Shown here one piece after another: positions 27,337 through 36,015 of a stretch of DNA of 64,000 nucleotides. Origin of the DNA: Saprospirales bacterium (GTDB lineage Bacteria > Bacteroidota > Bacteroidia > Chitinophagales > Saprospiraceae); assembly GCA_007695035.1 (NCBI GenBank), contig REEO01000037.1, positions 1-64,000 on the forward strand. Direction: 5' to 3'. Numbering within the stretch: the first letter of the stretch is position 1; each line of letters starts with the position of its first letter. The notes below the pieces were generated by a model, which was not told the DNA's origin, did not search any database, and was given only the letters and a program-made list of their open reading frames with translations. A program made the position numbers and the translations under genes.

Positions 27337-27960
27337 ATGAAACTTGATGTACTGGATATTCAGGGTCAAAAAACCGGCAGGCAGATAAACCTGCCCGATG
27401 AAATATTTGGAGCGGAATCCAATGATCATGTCATCTATCTCGCTGCTAAAGCCGCACAGGCCAACCGCAGACAGGGAACCCATGCAAGCAAAGAGAGAAA
27501 TGCAGTTAAGGGTTCTACTAAGAAGATCAAAAAACAAAAGGGTACCGGTACGGCCAGAGCAGGTGATATTAAAAACCCTCTTTTCCGGGGAGGTGGTAAA
27601 ATTTTTGGCCCCAGCCCCAGATCATACCACCAAAAGGTGAATAAGAAGACGAAAAAGATCGCTCGTAACGCTGTACTTTCAGGGAAAGTTAAGGCTGAAA
27701 AAGTGGTGGCACTTGAAGATTTTTCTTTTGATAAGCCAAATACCCGTGAATTCAGAACCGTAATCAAGAACCTGGATCTCGACGGCCGCAAAACACTGGT
27801 TTTGCTTTCAGATTACGATCAAAATCTCTACCTGAGCAGTAGAAATTTGCCCAAGTGCAAGGTGCTTAATATTAAAGATGCCGGCATACTTGACTTTATG
27901 GAATCGGACACCATAGTTCTATCCGAAGGCTGCGAAAAGCATTTTAATCAACTTGTTTAA
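27337..27960 (+). CDS. rplD: 50S ribosomal protein L4
   Basis: 207 residues. L4 binds 23S rRNA and lines the peptide exit tunnel through its extended loop, seen here as QANRRQGTHASKERNAVKGSTKKIKKQKGTGTARAGDIKNPLFRGGG. The C-terminal globular part (KVVALEDFSFDKPNTREF, TLVLLSDYDQNLYLSSRNL) is typical. The three-hairpin leader ahead of it and the 12-nt gap to rplW suggest L4 and L23 share regulation. Confidence 0.98.
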   Translation: MKLDVLDIQGQKTGRQINLPDEIFGAESNDHVIYLAAKAAQANRRQGTHASKERNAVKGSTKKIKKQKGTGTARAGDIKNPLFRGGGKIFGPSPRSYHQKVNKKTKKIARNAVLSGKVKAEKVVALEDFSFDKPNTREFRTVIKNLDLDGRKTLVLLSDYDQNLYLSSRNLPKCKVLNIKDAGILDFMESDTIVLSEGCEKHFNQLV

Positions 27961-27972
27961 TTAATAATTATC

Positions 27973-28269
27973 ATGGCTAAACGCGTATTGATAAAACCGA
28001 TAATCTCCGAAAAATCTGAAATGTTGACTGAAGCTGTCAACCAGTACTCCTTTGTAGTGGATAAAAAAGCCACCAAGGGTCAGATAAAAAATGCGGTGGA
28101 GGAATTGTACGAAGTGAAAGTGAAAGGGGTCAATACCCTTATCATGCCCTCTAGGAGTAAGAATAGAAATACCAAGAGGGGATTTATCAGAGGTAGTGTG
28201 CCATCTTTCAAAAAGGCTGTGGTTACAGTCGCTGAGGGTGAAGTCATTGACTTTTTCGGAGACGTTTAA
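27973..28269 (+). CDS. rplW: 50S ribosomal protein L23
   Basis: 98 residues. L23 sits at the tunnel exit and docks trigger factor and SRP. The N-terminal LIKPIISEKSEMLTEAVNQYSFVVDKKATKGQIKNAVEELYEVKV is the family signature; the extended loop KNRNTKRGF and the C-terminal strand KKAVVTVAEGEVIDFF follow. Twelve nt after rplD. Confidence 0.97.
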   Translation: MAKRVLIKPIISEKSEMLTEAVNQYSFVVDKKATKGQIKNAVEELYEVKVKGVNTLIMPSRSKNRNTKRGFIRGSVPSFKKAVVTVAEGEVIDFFGDV

Positions 28270-28295
28270 TTTGTGGATTACTAAAATAGCGAACA

Positions 28296-29132
28296 ATGCC
28301 TGTAAAAAAGTTTAAACCAATAACTCCCGGAACCCGGAACAGAATGGGACTTGACTATTCTGCCGTGACCACGGATAAGCCTGAAAAGAGCTTGTTGGGC
28401 TCTAAAAAGCGCACCGGTGGTAGAAACAACGCGGGAAAGATGACTGTGAAACACCGCGGTGGTGGACATAAACGTCGTTACAGAATCATCGATTTTAAGA
28501 GGGATAAAGACGGAGTACCCGGTACCATCAAATCCATCGAATACGATCCGAACAGGACCGCATTTATAGCACTTGTCTTTTACGCCGATGGGGAGAAGCG
28601 ATATATCATCGCTCCCAATGGGATTAAAGTTGGCGATAAAATTGTTTCAGGTGAGGGGGCAGAACCGGAAACTGGCAATGCACTCTTCCTCAAGGAAATT
28701 CCTTTGGGATCCATGATCCACGCCATTGAGTTGACTCCTGGAAAAGGTGCATCTTTGGCAAGAAGTGCAGGAACTTATGGTCAGTTGATGGGCCGCGAAG
28801 GAAAATACGCCTCTGTTAAGTTGCCATCCGGTGAGGTGAGAAGGATACTTCTGACTTGTAAAGCCACCATTGGCACAACCTCCAATCCCGACCACACACA
28901 ACAGGTGCTCGGTAAGGCAGGTCGCAAGCGTTATCTTGGTAGAAGACCAAGGGTGAGACCCGTCGCTATGAACCCGGTTGATCACCCGATGGGTGGTGGA
29001 GAAGGTAGAGCTTCAGGAGGGCATCCGAGAAGTAAGAAGGGATTGAAAGCCAAAGGTTTCAAAACCCGTAATAATAAGAAGCATTCAACCAAATTGATAG
29101 TTTCTAAACCGAAGAAGAGGGCAAAGAAATAA
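28296..29132 (+). CDS. rplB: 50S ribosomal protein L2
   Basis: 278 residues, normal for L2, which is needed for subunit association and peptidyl-transferase activity. [22 protein letters not shown] at the start, [27 protein letters not shown], and the catalytically important [22 protein letters not shown] (with the conserved His of NPVDHP) are present; the tail is KKRAKK. Gap of 26 nt to rplW and 22 nt to rpsS. Confidence 0.98.
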   Translation: MPVKKFKPITPGTRNRMGLDYSAVTTDKPEKSLLGSKKRTGGRNNAGKMTVKHRGGGHKRRYRIIDFKRDKDGVPGTIKSIEYDPNRTAFIALVFYADGEKRYIIAPNGIKVGDKIVSGEGAEPETGNALFLKEIPLGSMIHAIELTPGKGASLARSAGTYGQLMGREGKYASVKLPSGEVRRILLTCKATIGTTSNPDHTQQVLGKAGRKRYLGRRPRVRPVAMNPVDHPMGGGEGRASGGHPRSKKGLKAKGFKTRNNKKHSTKLIVSKPKKRAKK

Positions 29133-29154
29133 TAAACCCAAATAAGTTTTAACA

Positions 29155-29421
29155 ATGGCAAGATCTATTAAAAAGGGACCTTACGTTTTTCACAAACTTC
29201 TTAGAAAAGTAGAAAAGGCGCGTGAGACCAAGAAAAAATCAGTGATCAAAACCTGGTCCAGAGCCTCTATGGTCATTCCCGATATGGTGGGCCTGACAAT
29301 AGCAGTTCACAACGGCAAAACATTTGTACCGGTTTACATCACCGAAAATATGGTGGGGCACAAATTGGGCGAATTCGCCCTGACCCGAAGTTTCAGAGGT
29401 CACGCCGGAAACCGTAAATAA
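29155..29421 (+). CDS. rpsS: 30S ribosomal protein S19
   Basis: 88 residues. S19 forms a complex with S13 in the 30S head and contacts the A-site finger. [20 protein letters not shown] and the C-terminal [19 protein letters not shown] are the family pattern. Tightly packed between rplB and rplV. Confidence 0.98.
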   Translation: MARSIKKGPYVFHKLLRKVEKARETKKKSVIKTWSRASMVIPDMVGLTIAVHNGKTFVPVYITENMVGHKLGEFALTRSFRGHAGNRK

Positions 29422-29451
29422 TATTAACTAAAGAAAATAAATTTCGACACC

Positions 29452-29898
29452 ATGGAAGCAGTAGCTAAACTGAAGAATTGTGGAATGTCAGCCAGGAAAA
29501 TGCGACTGGTCGCTGACCTGATAAGAGGGAAGGGGGTGGACGAAGCTCTTGATATACTTCGATTTACTAAAAAAGAGGCCACTTATCATATCGAAAAAAC
29601 CCTGTTGTCAGCCATTGCCAATTGGGAGCAGAAAAACGATATGATGGAGAACGCCGATGATTACGACCTCGTCGTCTCCAGAATTCAGGTGGACGATGCA
29701 CCTCAGCTGAAAAGAATCAGAGCCAGAGCTCAGGGACGGGCTCATCGCATCAGAAAGAGATATTGCCATATTACCCTGATGGTGGAGAATAAAATCCCGC
29801 TTCCGTCCGAGATGGAAGATGAGGAAGAATACGAAGAGGACTACGAAGAAGAATACGAGGAAGAATTGGAAGAGGAGACAACTGAAAACTTAGAATAA
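29452..29898 (+). CDS. rplV: 50S ribosomal protein L22 with acidic C-terminal tail
   Basis: 148 residues against about 110-115 in most bacteria. The normal domain (1-~118) has VAKLKNCGMSARKMRLVADLIRGK and the tunnel-lining hairpin RIRARAQGRAHRIRKRYCHITLMV. The extra ~30 residues are almost entirely Glu, Asp and Tyr in EEEYEEDYEEEYEE-like repeats. The tail would emerge near the tunnel exit or solvent side; its role is unknown. It is in frame and followed by a normal 20-nt gap to rpsC, so it is not an assembly error by appearance. Confidence 0.96.
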   Translation: MEAVAKLKNCGMSARKMRLVADLIRGKGVDEALDILRFTKKEATYHIEKTLLSAIANWEQKNDMMENADDYDLVVSRIQVDDAPQLKRIRARAQGRAHRIRKRYCHITLMVENKIPLPSEMEDEEEYEEDYEEEYEEELEEETTENLE

Positions 29899-29918
29899 TA
29901 ATTCAATACATTTAATCA

Positions 29919-30638
29919 ATGGGTCAAAAAACTAATCCGATAGGCAATCGCCTTGGCATCATCAGAGGATGGGAATCCAATTGGTACGGTGGTCACGATT
30001 TCGCTGATAAGGTAATCGAGGATGAAAACATCAGAAAATACCTCGAAGCCAGAATCCAAAAGGGCGGCATCGCAAGAATCATCATTGAGCGAACGCTCAA
30101 GAGAATTACCATTACCATCCACACATCGCGTCCCGGTATTATCATTGGTAAGGGCGGCTCAGAAGTCGATCTTATTAAGGAGGAGTTGAAAAAAATTACC
30201 GGTAAGGATGTGCAGATCAATATTGTCGAGGTGCGCAAACCAGAACTGGATGCCAATATTGTTGCTGAAAGTATAGCGCGGCAAATTGAGTCCAGGATTA
30301 ATTTCCGTCGGGCAGCCAAAATGGCTATCCAAAGCACCATGAGAGGTGGTGCAGAGGGAATTAAGGTGAGAATCGCAGGCCGTCTTAACGGAGCTGAAAT
30401 GGCTAGAACCGAGGAGTACAAAGAGGGTAGAACTCCCCTGCACACCTTTAGGGCCGATATCGATTACTCCCTCAAAGAAGCCAATACCGTTTACGGAAAG
30501 ATAGGTGTCAAGGTTTGGATTTGTAAAGGTGAAGTACTTGGAAAGAGAGACCTTTCTCCACATATTGGAGTTGACCAAAAAACCAAACGACCCAAAAGGG
30601 GCGGTGGTGGACGCAGAGGTGGCGGCGGAAGACGTTAA
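29919..30638 (+). CDS. rpsC: 30S ribosomal protein S3
   Basis: 239 residues. S3 forms part of the mRNA entry helicase site. [22 protein letters not shown] starts the protein, the KH domain GXXG is in [21 protein letters not shown], and [21 protein letters not shown] is the C-terminal domain signature. The tail is Gly/Arg-rich ([12 protein letters not shown]). A 114-nt gap with an internal promoter separates it from rplP. Confidence 0.98.
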   Translation: MGQKTNPIGNRLGIIRGWESNWYGGHDFADKVIEDENIRKYLEARIQKGGIARIIIERTLKRITITIHTSRPGIIIGKGGSEVDLIKEELKKITGKDVQINIVEVRKPELDANIVAESIARQIESRINFRRAAKMAIQSTMRGGAEGIKVRIAGRLNGAEMARTEEYKEGRTPLHTFRADIDYSLKEANTVYGKIGVKVWICKGEVLGKRDLSPHIGVDQKTKRPKRGGGGRRGGGGRR

Positions 30639-30697
30639 TATTTGCCGCGCAGCGTTTTTTTATTGATTTTGAGAGACAAAGATTTATTGAAATAACG

Positions 30698-30705
30698 TAC
30701 CTTTG
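30698..30705 (+). promoter_or_regulatory. Internal promoter (-7 element) before rplP
   Basis: TACCTTTG matches TAnnTTTG in the 114-nt rpsC-rplP spacer, 48 nt before the rplP ATG. A short GC stem followed by seven T residues (around 30645-30661) lies just after rpsC and could cause partial termination. Together these would reset expression of the downstream genes. Confidence 0.5.
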
Positions 30706-30752
30706 CGACTCTTTTGCAAAAAGCGTTGCACAAGTGACAAAATAGACCAGAA

Positions 30753-31172
30753 ATGTTACAGCCAAAAAGGACAAAATACAGAAAGCAACAAAAGGGCAGG
30801 GTTAAAGGTCTTGCCCACAGAGGAAGTACGATCTCATTCGGCTCCTTTGGGTTGAAATCCATGGATACCTCCAGGATTACAAGCAGGCAAATTGAATCTG
30901 CCAGGGTTGCTCTCACCAGGTTTATGAAAAGGGAAGGAAAGGTTTGGATCCGCATTTTCCCGGACAAACCCATTACCAAGAAACCCCAGGAAGTTCGTAT
31001 GGGTAAAGGTAAAGGTCCTCTCGATCACTACGTGGCCGTAGTAAAACCCGGTCGAATTATTTTTGAAATGGATGGTGTGCCCCGCAAAACAGCAGAAGAG
31101 GCACTCAGACTGGCAGCGCAAAAATTGCCGGTCAAAACTAAGTTCGTGGTCAGACCCGATTACGTGGAATAA
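30753..31172 (+). CDS. rplP: 50S ribosomal protein L16
   Basis: 139 residues. L16 organises the A site of the large subunit. [73 protein letters not shown] and [14 protein letters not shown] are all conserved; the Arg of the KGKG region is the hydroxylation region in proteobacteria. Second in possible control by the promoter at 30698. Confidence 0.98.
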   Translation: MLQPKRTKYRKQQKGRVKGLAHRGSTISFGSFGLKSMDTSRITSRQIESARVALTRFMKREGKVWIRIFPDKPITKKPQEVRMGKGKGPLDHYVAVVKPGRIIFEMDGVPRKTAEEALRLAAQKLPVKTKFVVRPDYVE

Positions 31173-31199
31173 ATTTATAACCGTTAAAGCCACCATCTT

Positions 31200-31457
31200 A
31201 TGGCAACTAAGAAATTTTTAGAGTTAAAAGAGTTCAATGACGAGGAGCTCGCTAACGAATTGAAAGAGACAGAAAAACAGTATCTCAAACTAACTTTTGA
31301 CCACTCAGTCAAAGGTATCGACAACCCCATGCTCGTGCGTGATATGAGAAGGGATATTGCCAGGTTGAATACAGAGATACGGCGTAGAGAAATAAACAAC
31401 ATGTCTGAGGAGGAGTTGGCCAAAAGGTCCAAAATCCGACAGAGACGAAGAAAGTAA
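31200..31457 (+). CDS. rpmC: 50S ribosomal protein L29
   Basis: 85 residues; somewhat longer than the 60-70 of many bacteria because of a basic C-terminal extension (EELAKRSKIRQRRRK). The helical hairpin ELKEFNDEELANELKETEKQYLKLTFDHSV...NPMLVRDMRRDIARLNTEIRRRE is the family core. L29 lies by the exit tunnel next to L23. Order rplP-rpmC-rpsQ is standard. Confidence 0.96.
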   Translation: MATKKFLELKEFNDEELANELKETEKQYLKLTFDHSVKGIDNPMLVRDMRRDIARLNTEIRRREINNMSEEELAKRSKIRQRRRK

Positions 31458-31493
31458 AGGATCAAATTATAATTACCTATTCATTTTTGAATC

Positions 31494-31751
31494 ATGACTG
31501 AAAGAAAATCGCGAAAAACCAGAGTTGGTGTTGTCTCCAGTAATGCAATGGACAAGAGTATTTCTGTCTTGGTCGAGCGCCGTTTGCGCCACCCCATGTA
31601 CGGTAAATTCGTAAAGAAGTCCAAGAAATTTATCGCTCACGATGAGTCAAATGACTGCAATGTGGGAGACAAGGTGAAGATTATGGAGACGAGACCTTTA
31701 AGCAAGACCAAGAAATGGCGTGTGGTCGAGATTCTTGAAAAAGCGAAGTAA
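31494..31751 (+). CDS. rpsQ: 30S ribosomal protein S17
   Basis: 85 residues with the OB-fold of S17, a primary binder of 16S rRNA in the body. [40 protein letters not shown] and the [24 protein letters not shown] block are diagnostic. 36 nt after rpmC. Confidence 0.98.
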   Translation: MTERKSRKTRVGVVSSNAMDKSISVLVERRLRHPMYGKFVKKSKKFIAHDESNDCNVGDKVKIMETRPLSKTKKWRVVEILEKAK

Positions 31752-31791
31752 TTATATACCATTAAGAAAGACCGAGTAAAATTACGCAATC

Positions 31792-32160
31792 ATGATACAG
31801 CAGGAAAGTCGGCTCTCAGTAGCTGATAATAGCGGTGCAAAAGAAGTGCTTTGTATAAAAGTACTGGGTGGTAGTAAAAAACGATATGCCACTATTGGTG
31901 ATCAGATCGTGGTCACTGTAAAGCATTCCACTCCAAGTGGTAGTGTGAAGAAAGGTACCGTCAGCAAGGCCGTCATTGTACGTACCAGAAAGGAGATCAG
32001 AAGAAAGGATGGATCCTATATCCGCTTCGATGACAATGCCGTGGTACTGCTCAACGCAGCCGATGAGCCCAGAGGTACGCGTATCTTTGGCCCAGTGGCC
32101 AGGGAATTGAGAGAAAGAGACTACATGAGGATTGTATCACTGGCACCCGAGGTGCTCTAA
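31792..32160 (+). CDS. rplN: 50S ribosomal protein L14
   Basis: 122 residues, exact usual length. L14 lies at the subunit interface and is a contact of the silencing factor Rsf[29 protein letters not shown] and [28 protein letters not shown] are conserved nearly throughout the family. 13 nt separate it from rplX. Confidence 0.98.
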   Translation: MIQQESRLSVADNSGAKEVLCIKVLGGSKKRYATIGDQIVVTVKHSTPSGSVKKGTVSKAVIVRTRKEIRRKDGSYIRFDDNAVVLLNAADEPRGTRIFGPVARELRERDYMRIVSLAPEVL

Positions 32161-32173
32161 ATATCATTAAGTT

Positions 32174-32521
32174 ATGTCTAACAATAGCAATAAAAGGTTC
32201 AAACCTAAGAGCAAAATAAAGAAGGGAGACAAAGTGTTTGTCGTTGCCGGTAGTTATAAAAATCCGGATAAACCACGCAATGTGCTGGAAGTCCTCAATA
32301 GTAAAGGCAAAGTAATTGTCGAGGATGTAAATATTGTGAAAAAACACGTCAAACCAACCAATGAAAGCCCCGGGGGAATCCAGGAAAAAGCAGCACCAAT
32401 TGATATTTCAAATGTGATGCTGGTCGATCCCAAAACCGGAGAGCCAACCAGGGTCGGAAGGAAAATTGTCGATGGAAAAATCGTCAGATACGCCAAAAAA
32501 TCAGGAGAAATTATTCAGTGA
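32174..32521 (+). CDS. rplX: 50S ribosomal protein L24
   Basis: 115 residues, containing the KOW motif ([45 protein letters not shown]) and the C-terminal [18 protein letters not shown]24 starts assembly of the large subunit. Its stop TGA at 32519-32521 overlaps the rplE ATG by one base, so L24 and L5 are translationally coupled. Confidence 0.97.
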   Translation: MSNNSNKRFKPKSKIKKGDKVFVVAGSYKNPDKPRNVLEVLNSKGKVIVEDVNIVKKHVKPTNESPGGIQEKAAPIDISNVMLVDPKTGEPTRVGRKIVDGKIVRYAKKSGEIIQ

Positions 32522-33072
32522 TGAGCTATATACCGAATTTAAGGAGAAAGTACAACGAGGAAATCATACCTAAACTAACCGAACAGTTTGGTTATGAATC
32601 CGTCATGGAGGTTCCAAAACTTCGTAAGATATCAATTAATCAGGGACTGGGTGATGCCACGCAGGACAAGAAGATTGTGGACAATGCCTTTAATGATCTG
32701 GCTGTTATTGCAGGTCAAAAGCCTGTTACCACCATTGCCAAAAAATCCGTTTCTAACTTTAAACTTAGAGAGGGAATGCCAATTGGTTGTAAGGTGACCC
32801 TGAGAAAGAACAGGATGTACGAATTCCTCGAGCGTTTGATAGCCGTAGCCCTTCCGAGGGTGAGGGATTTCAGAGGCATCAACGATAAGAGCTTCGATGG
32901 CAGGGGTAATTATACGCTTGGAATAACTGAGCATATTATTTTTCCTGAAATCGATATGGACAAAGTGACCAGGATCAACGGAATGGACATAACTTTCGTA
33001 ACCACCGCGCAGACGGATGCTGAAGCCCTGGCCCTTTTGAAGGAATTCGGTATGCCTTTTAAGAATCAGTAA
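32521..33072 (+). CDS. rplE: 50S ribosomal protein L5
   Basis: 183 residues from ATG 32521 (TGATG junction with rplX; the GTG one codon earlier is less likely). L5 binds 5S r[54 protein letters not shown], and [19 protein letters not shown] are the conserved blocks. Confidence 0.98.
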   Translation: MSYIPNLRRKYNEEIIPKLTEQFGYESVMEVPKLRKISINQGLGDATQDKKIVDNAFNDLAVIAGQKPVTTIAKKSVSNFKLREGMPIGCKVTLRKNRMYEFLERLIAVALPRVRDFRGINDKSFDGRGNYTLGITEHIIFPEIDMDKVTRINGMDITFVTTAQTDAEALALLKEFGMPFKNQ

Positions 33073-33100
33073 ATTTTATAATCCAGAATAGTTACTAAAC

Positions 33101-33370
33101 ATGGCAAGGAAATCACTAATAGCCAGAGACAAAAAAAGAGAGCGACTCGTTAAAAAGTATGCCGAATTGAGAAAACAGCTCAAGGAGGAGGGCCGCTACG
33201 ACGAATTGGATAAGCTGCCGAGAAACGCATCACCTGTGCGCTTGCACAATAGATGCCGGCTTACCGGCCGTCCTAAAGGCTACATGAGAAAATTCGGACT
33301 CTGTAGAGTCAAATTCAGAGAGATGGCACTGGAAGGAAAAATTCCAGGCGTAACCAAAGCAAGTTGGTAA
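33101..33370 (+). CDS. rpsN: 30S ribosomal protein S14, zinc-independent form
   Basis: 89 residues, the long form without the CxxC...CxxC zinc ribbon: only two Cys occur, in [23 protein letters not shown]. The N-terminal helix [26 protein letters not shown] and the end [17 protein letters not shown] are typical. S14 assembles late in the 30S head. Confidence 0.98.
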   Translation: MARKSLIARDKKRERLVKKYAELRKQLKEEGRYDELDKLPRNASPVRLHNRCRLTGRPKGYMRKFGLCRVKFREMALEGKIPGVTKASW

Positions 33371-33389
33371 TTATTTAAATAAGAGTATC

Positions 33390-33794
33390 ATGACACATTC
33401 AGATCCGATAGCTGATTATCTGACCAGAATTCGAAATGCCCAATTAGCAGGGCATCGCATGGTGGAAGTGCCCATGTCGAAAATGAAGAAGAAAATAACC
33501 GAGATCCTCTTTGATCAAGGCTATATCTTTAGATATAAACTGGAACCGGAAAACGGACCCCAGGGCACTATTAAAATTGCTCTGAAGTACGATCAGGAAA
33601 CCAAAGTGCCCGCCATACGAGAGCTCGGACGTATTAGCAGACCCGGTCTGAGGAAGTACAGCGGTTCTGACGAAATACCCCGAATCATCAATGGTCTCGG
33701 AATTTGTTTGGTATCGACATCCGAAGGAGTAATGACCGATAAAGAGGCCAGGAAAAAGAATCTCGGTGGAGAGCTTATTTGTTACGTATATTAA
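33390..33794 (+). CDS. rpsH: 30S ribosomal protein S8
   Basis: 134 residues. S8 binds the central domain of 16S rRNA; in E. coli it also represses the spc operon. MTHSDPIADYLTRIRNAQLAGHRMVEVPMSKMKKKI and the C-terminal GLGICLVSTSEGVMTDKEARKKNLGGELICYVY are diagnostic. No S8-site-like hairpin was recognised in the short flanking gaps. Eleven nt to rplF. Confidence 0.98.
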   Translation: MTHSDPIADYLTRIRNAQLAGHRMVEVPMSKMKKKITEILFDQGYIFRYKLEPENGPQGTIKIALKYDQETKVPAIRELGRISRPGLRKYSGSDEIPRIINGLGICLVSTSEGVMTDKEARKKNLGGELICYVY

Positions 33795-33805
33795 ATCTTA
33801 AAACC

Positions 33806-34360
33806 ATGTCCCGAATAGGAAATGCGATTATAGAAATACCTGAAAAGGTCGAAATATCTGTGAGTAAAGGTAATGAAGTGACTGTAAAAGGCCCCAAGGG
33901 TACCATCAGCAGACAACTTGATCATGACATGATTATAGATGTGGAAGATGGACAAATCCAGGTTAAAAGGCCCACGGATTCCAAGCGCCATCGATCCATG
34001 CACGGCCTTACGCGCTCATTGGTTTTCAATATGATAACAGGTGTTTCTGAGGGATTCAAGAAGGAATTGCAGTTGGTGGGTGTCGGTTACAGAGCGGCCA
34101 ATACTGGCAACTTGCTGGAATTGACCATTGGCTATTCACACCCGGTCTATTTCTATGTTCCTGATGATATTAAGGTAGAGACCAAATCAGAGAAGGGTAA
34201 AAACCCCACCATTTGGCTGGAGTCCTGCGACAATGAAATGCTAGGCCTGGTTGCCAATAAGATTAGGTCCTTCCGCAAACCGGAACCCTATAAAGGGAAG
34301 GGGATTCGATTTGCCGATGAATACTTGAGAAGAAAAGCCGGTAAAGCAGCCGCAAAGTAA
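33806..34360 (+). CDS. rplF: 50S ribosomal protein L6
   Basis: 184 residues from the ATG at 33806, giving MSRIGNAIIEIPEKVEISVSKGNEVTVKGPKGT, the standard start; the frame is open nine codons further upstream into rpsH but that is not expected. The C-terminal RSFRKPEPYKGKGIRFADEYLRRKAGK is the L6 signature. L6 lies near the factor-binding site. Followed by a 69-nt spacer with a hairpin. Confidence 0.97.
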   Translation: MSRIGNAIIEIPEKVEISVSKGNEVTVKGPKGTISRQLDHDMIIDVEDGQIQVKRPTDSKRHRSMHGLTRSLVFNMITGVSEGFKKELQLVGVGYRAANTGNLLELTIGYSHPVYFYVPDDIKVETKSEKGKNPTIWLESCDNEMLGLVANKIRSFRKPEPYKGKGIRFADEYLRRKAGKAAAK

Positions 34361-34371
34361 TAATATTGTTA

Positions 34372-34400
34372 GGCGAATATAACCAGTTATTTATTTCGCC
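34372..34400 (+). promoter_or_regulatory. Hairpin in the rplF-rplR spacer
   Basis: GGCGAA (34372-34377) pairs with TTCGCC (34395-34400), and inside it ATAA (34379-34382) pairs with TTAT (34387-34390) around the loop CCAG. It begins 11 nt after the rplF stop and ends 29 nt before rplR. No U-tract; candidate processing or regulatory stem. Confidence 0.5.
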
Positions 34401-34429
34401 AGAAGCATGAATTTTAAAATGCACAAGTC

Positions 34430-34774
34430 ATGAAACTGACAAGAAGAAAGAGAATCAAATACCGCGTCAGGAGCAAAGTTAAAGGCACTCCTGATAGACC
34501 GAGGTTGACTGTTTACAGAAGTAATAAAAACATTCACTGCCAGGTGATTGACGACGTAAATGGTACTACTTTGGTCCATGCATCATCTGTTGAGGAAGGA
34601 ATCCCCACGGACCTTCCTAAAGGTGATACGGCCAAAAAGGTCGGTGAAGTCATCGCTCAAAGAGCTAAAGATGCCAATATAGAGAAGGTAGTATTTGATA
34701 GAGCGGGTTATCGCTATCATGGAAGGGTTAAAGCCCTCGCCGACGGTGCTCGTGAAGGAGGTCTTATATTTTAA
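34430..34774 (+). CDS. rplR: 50S ribosomal protein L18
   Basis: 114 residues. L18 binds 5S rRNA with L5. [49 protein letters not shown] and the ending [24 protein letters not shown] are conserved. Preceded by the hairpin-bearing spacer. Confidence 0.97.
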   Translation: MKLTRRKRIKYRVRSKVKGTPDRPRLTVYRSNKNIHCQVIDDVNGTTLVHASSVEEGIPTDLPKGDTAKKVGEVIAQRAKDANIEKVVFDRAGYRYHGRVKALADGAREGGLIF

Positions 34775-34799
34775 AAATTTTTAATCATCAATTACAGAG

Positions 34800-35315
34800 A
34801 TGAGAGATAATCAGAAAAGGATTAAGCCGGCAGAAACTGAATTGCAGGATAAATTGGTAGCCGTAAACAGGGTGGCCAAGGTAACCAAAGGTGGTAGAAC
34901 CTTCGGGTTTAGCGCCATAGTGGTTGTCGGTGACGGAAAAGGTACTGTCGGACACGGTTTGGGTAAAGCAAGGGAAGTTTCCTCAGCTATAGCCAAGGCG
35001 ATTGACGATGCCAAAAAGAACCTCGTCCGCTTCCCAATTATCAATGGGACCATCCCACACGAACAAAACGGTAAATTTGGTGCAGGTAAGGTGTATATCA
35101 AGCCCGCATCAGATGGTACCGGGGTTATTGCAGGTGGTGGGATGCGCGCAGTACTGGAAACAGCCGGAGTGCAAAATGTACTGGCCAAATCGCTCGGTTC
35201 AGCAAACCCACACAATGTGGTAAAAGCTACAATCGATGCCCTGACCAAACTCAGGGACCCTAGGACGGTTTCCAGAACCAGAAGGATCCCCGTCAAAAAA
35301 GTTTTCAACGGTTAA
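34800..35315 (+). CDS. rpsE: 30S ribosomal protein S5
   Basis: 171 residues. S5 takes part in mRNA entry and accuracy (ram mutations). The double-stranded RNA-binding domain [46 protein letters not shown] is clear, followed by [38 protein letters not shown]. Between rplR and rpmD as expected. Confidence 0.98.
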   Translation: MRDNQKRIKPAETELQDKLVAVNRVAKVTKGGRTFGFSAIVVVGDGKGTVGHGLGKAREVSSAIAKAIDDAKKNLVRFPIINGTIPHEQNGKFGAGKVYIKPASDGTGVIAGGGMRAVLETAGVQNVLAKSLGSANPHNVVKATIDALTKLRDPRTVSRTRRIPVKKVFNG

Positions 35316-35342
35316 TCTATAGACCCTCAAATAGTTTTTGCA

Positions 35343-35525
35343 ATGGAAAAAGTTAAAATCACCCAGGTTAAGAGTATGATCGACAGGACCAAAAGACAGA
35401 AGGATACGCTCGTGGCACTCGGTTTGGGTAAAATTAATAAGTCATCTCAGCATACGCTGACGGATCAGATTAAGGGGATGATTGGAAAAGTGAGCCACCT
35501 GGTTGTGGTCGAGGAAGTGAAGTAA
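35343..35525 (+). CDS. rpmD: 50S ribosomal protein L30
   Basis: 60 residues, the whole of the short bacterial L30: KVKITQVKSMIDRTKRQKDTLVALGLGKINKS and a C-terminal IGKVSHLVVVEEV strand. L30 binds 23S rRNA near the base of the central protuberance. Gaps of 27 and 34 nt to rpsE and rplO. Confidence 0.97.
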   Translation: MEKVKITQVKSMIDRTKRQKDTLVALGLGKINKSSQHTLTDQIKGMIGKVSHLVVVEEVK

Positions 35526-35559
35526 TTTTATATTTGCACCCACTTAAAGATATTTCGTT

Positions 35560-36006
35560 ATGGAACTACATAAACTAAAACCGGCCAAAGGGTCTAATAA
35601 AAAGCGCAAGATCGTTGCCAGAGGTGTTGGCTCAGGACGCGGAAGGTCCGCTACAAGAGGTACCAAAGGTGCACAGTCTCGCTCGGGATATAAGTACAGA
35701 AGGAATTTTGAAGGTGGGCAGACTCCACTTCAAATCAGGGTTCCTAAGATTGGTTTTAACAACCCCAACAGAACTGAATTCTACCCGATCAATCTCGATC
35801 TGCTGGATCACTTTTGCGAGAAATTTGGCACTGATGAGATATCGACAGAACTGTTGGTGGAGAAAAAGGTCATTAAAAAGTACCATAAGGTTAAAGTACT
35901 TGGCAGAGGTGAATTGGACAGGGCTGTGAAGATCAAAGTGAATGCCATTTCCGAAGCGGCTAAAAAACATATTGAAAACAAAGGCGGTTCTGTGACCCTG
36001 CTGTAA
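35560..36006 (+). CDS. rplO: 50S ribosomal protein L15
   Basis: 148 residues. MELHKLKPAKGSNKKRKIVARGVGSGRGRSATRGTKGAQSRSG is the long flexible N-terminal arm that penetrates the 23S core; the globular part follows with KKVIKKYHKVKVLGRGELDRAVKIKVNAISEAAKKHIE. Stops nine nt before secY, so the two are likely coupled. Confidence 0.98.
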   Translation: MELHKLKPAKGSNKKRKIVARGVGSGRGRSATRGTKGAQSRSGYKYRRNFEGGQTPLQIRVPKIGFNNPNRTEFYPINLDLLDHFCEKFGTDEISTELLVEKKVIKKYHKVKVLGRGELDRAVKIKVNAISEAAKKHIENKGGSVTLL

Positions 36007-36015
36007 AATTTTAAG

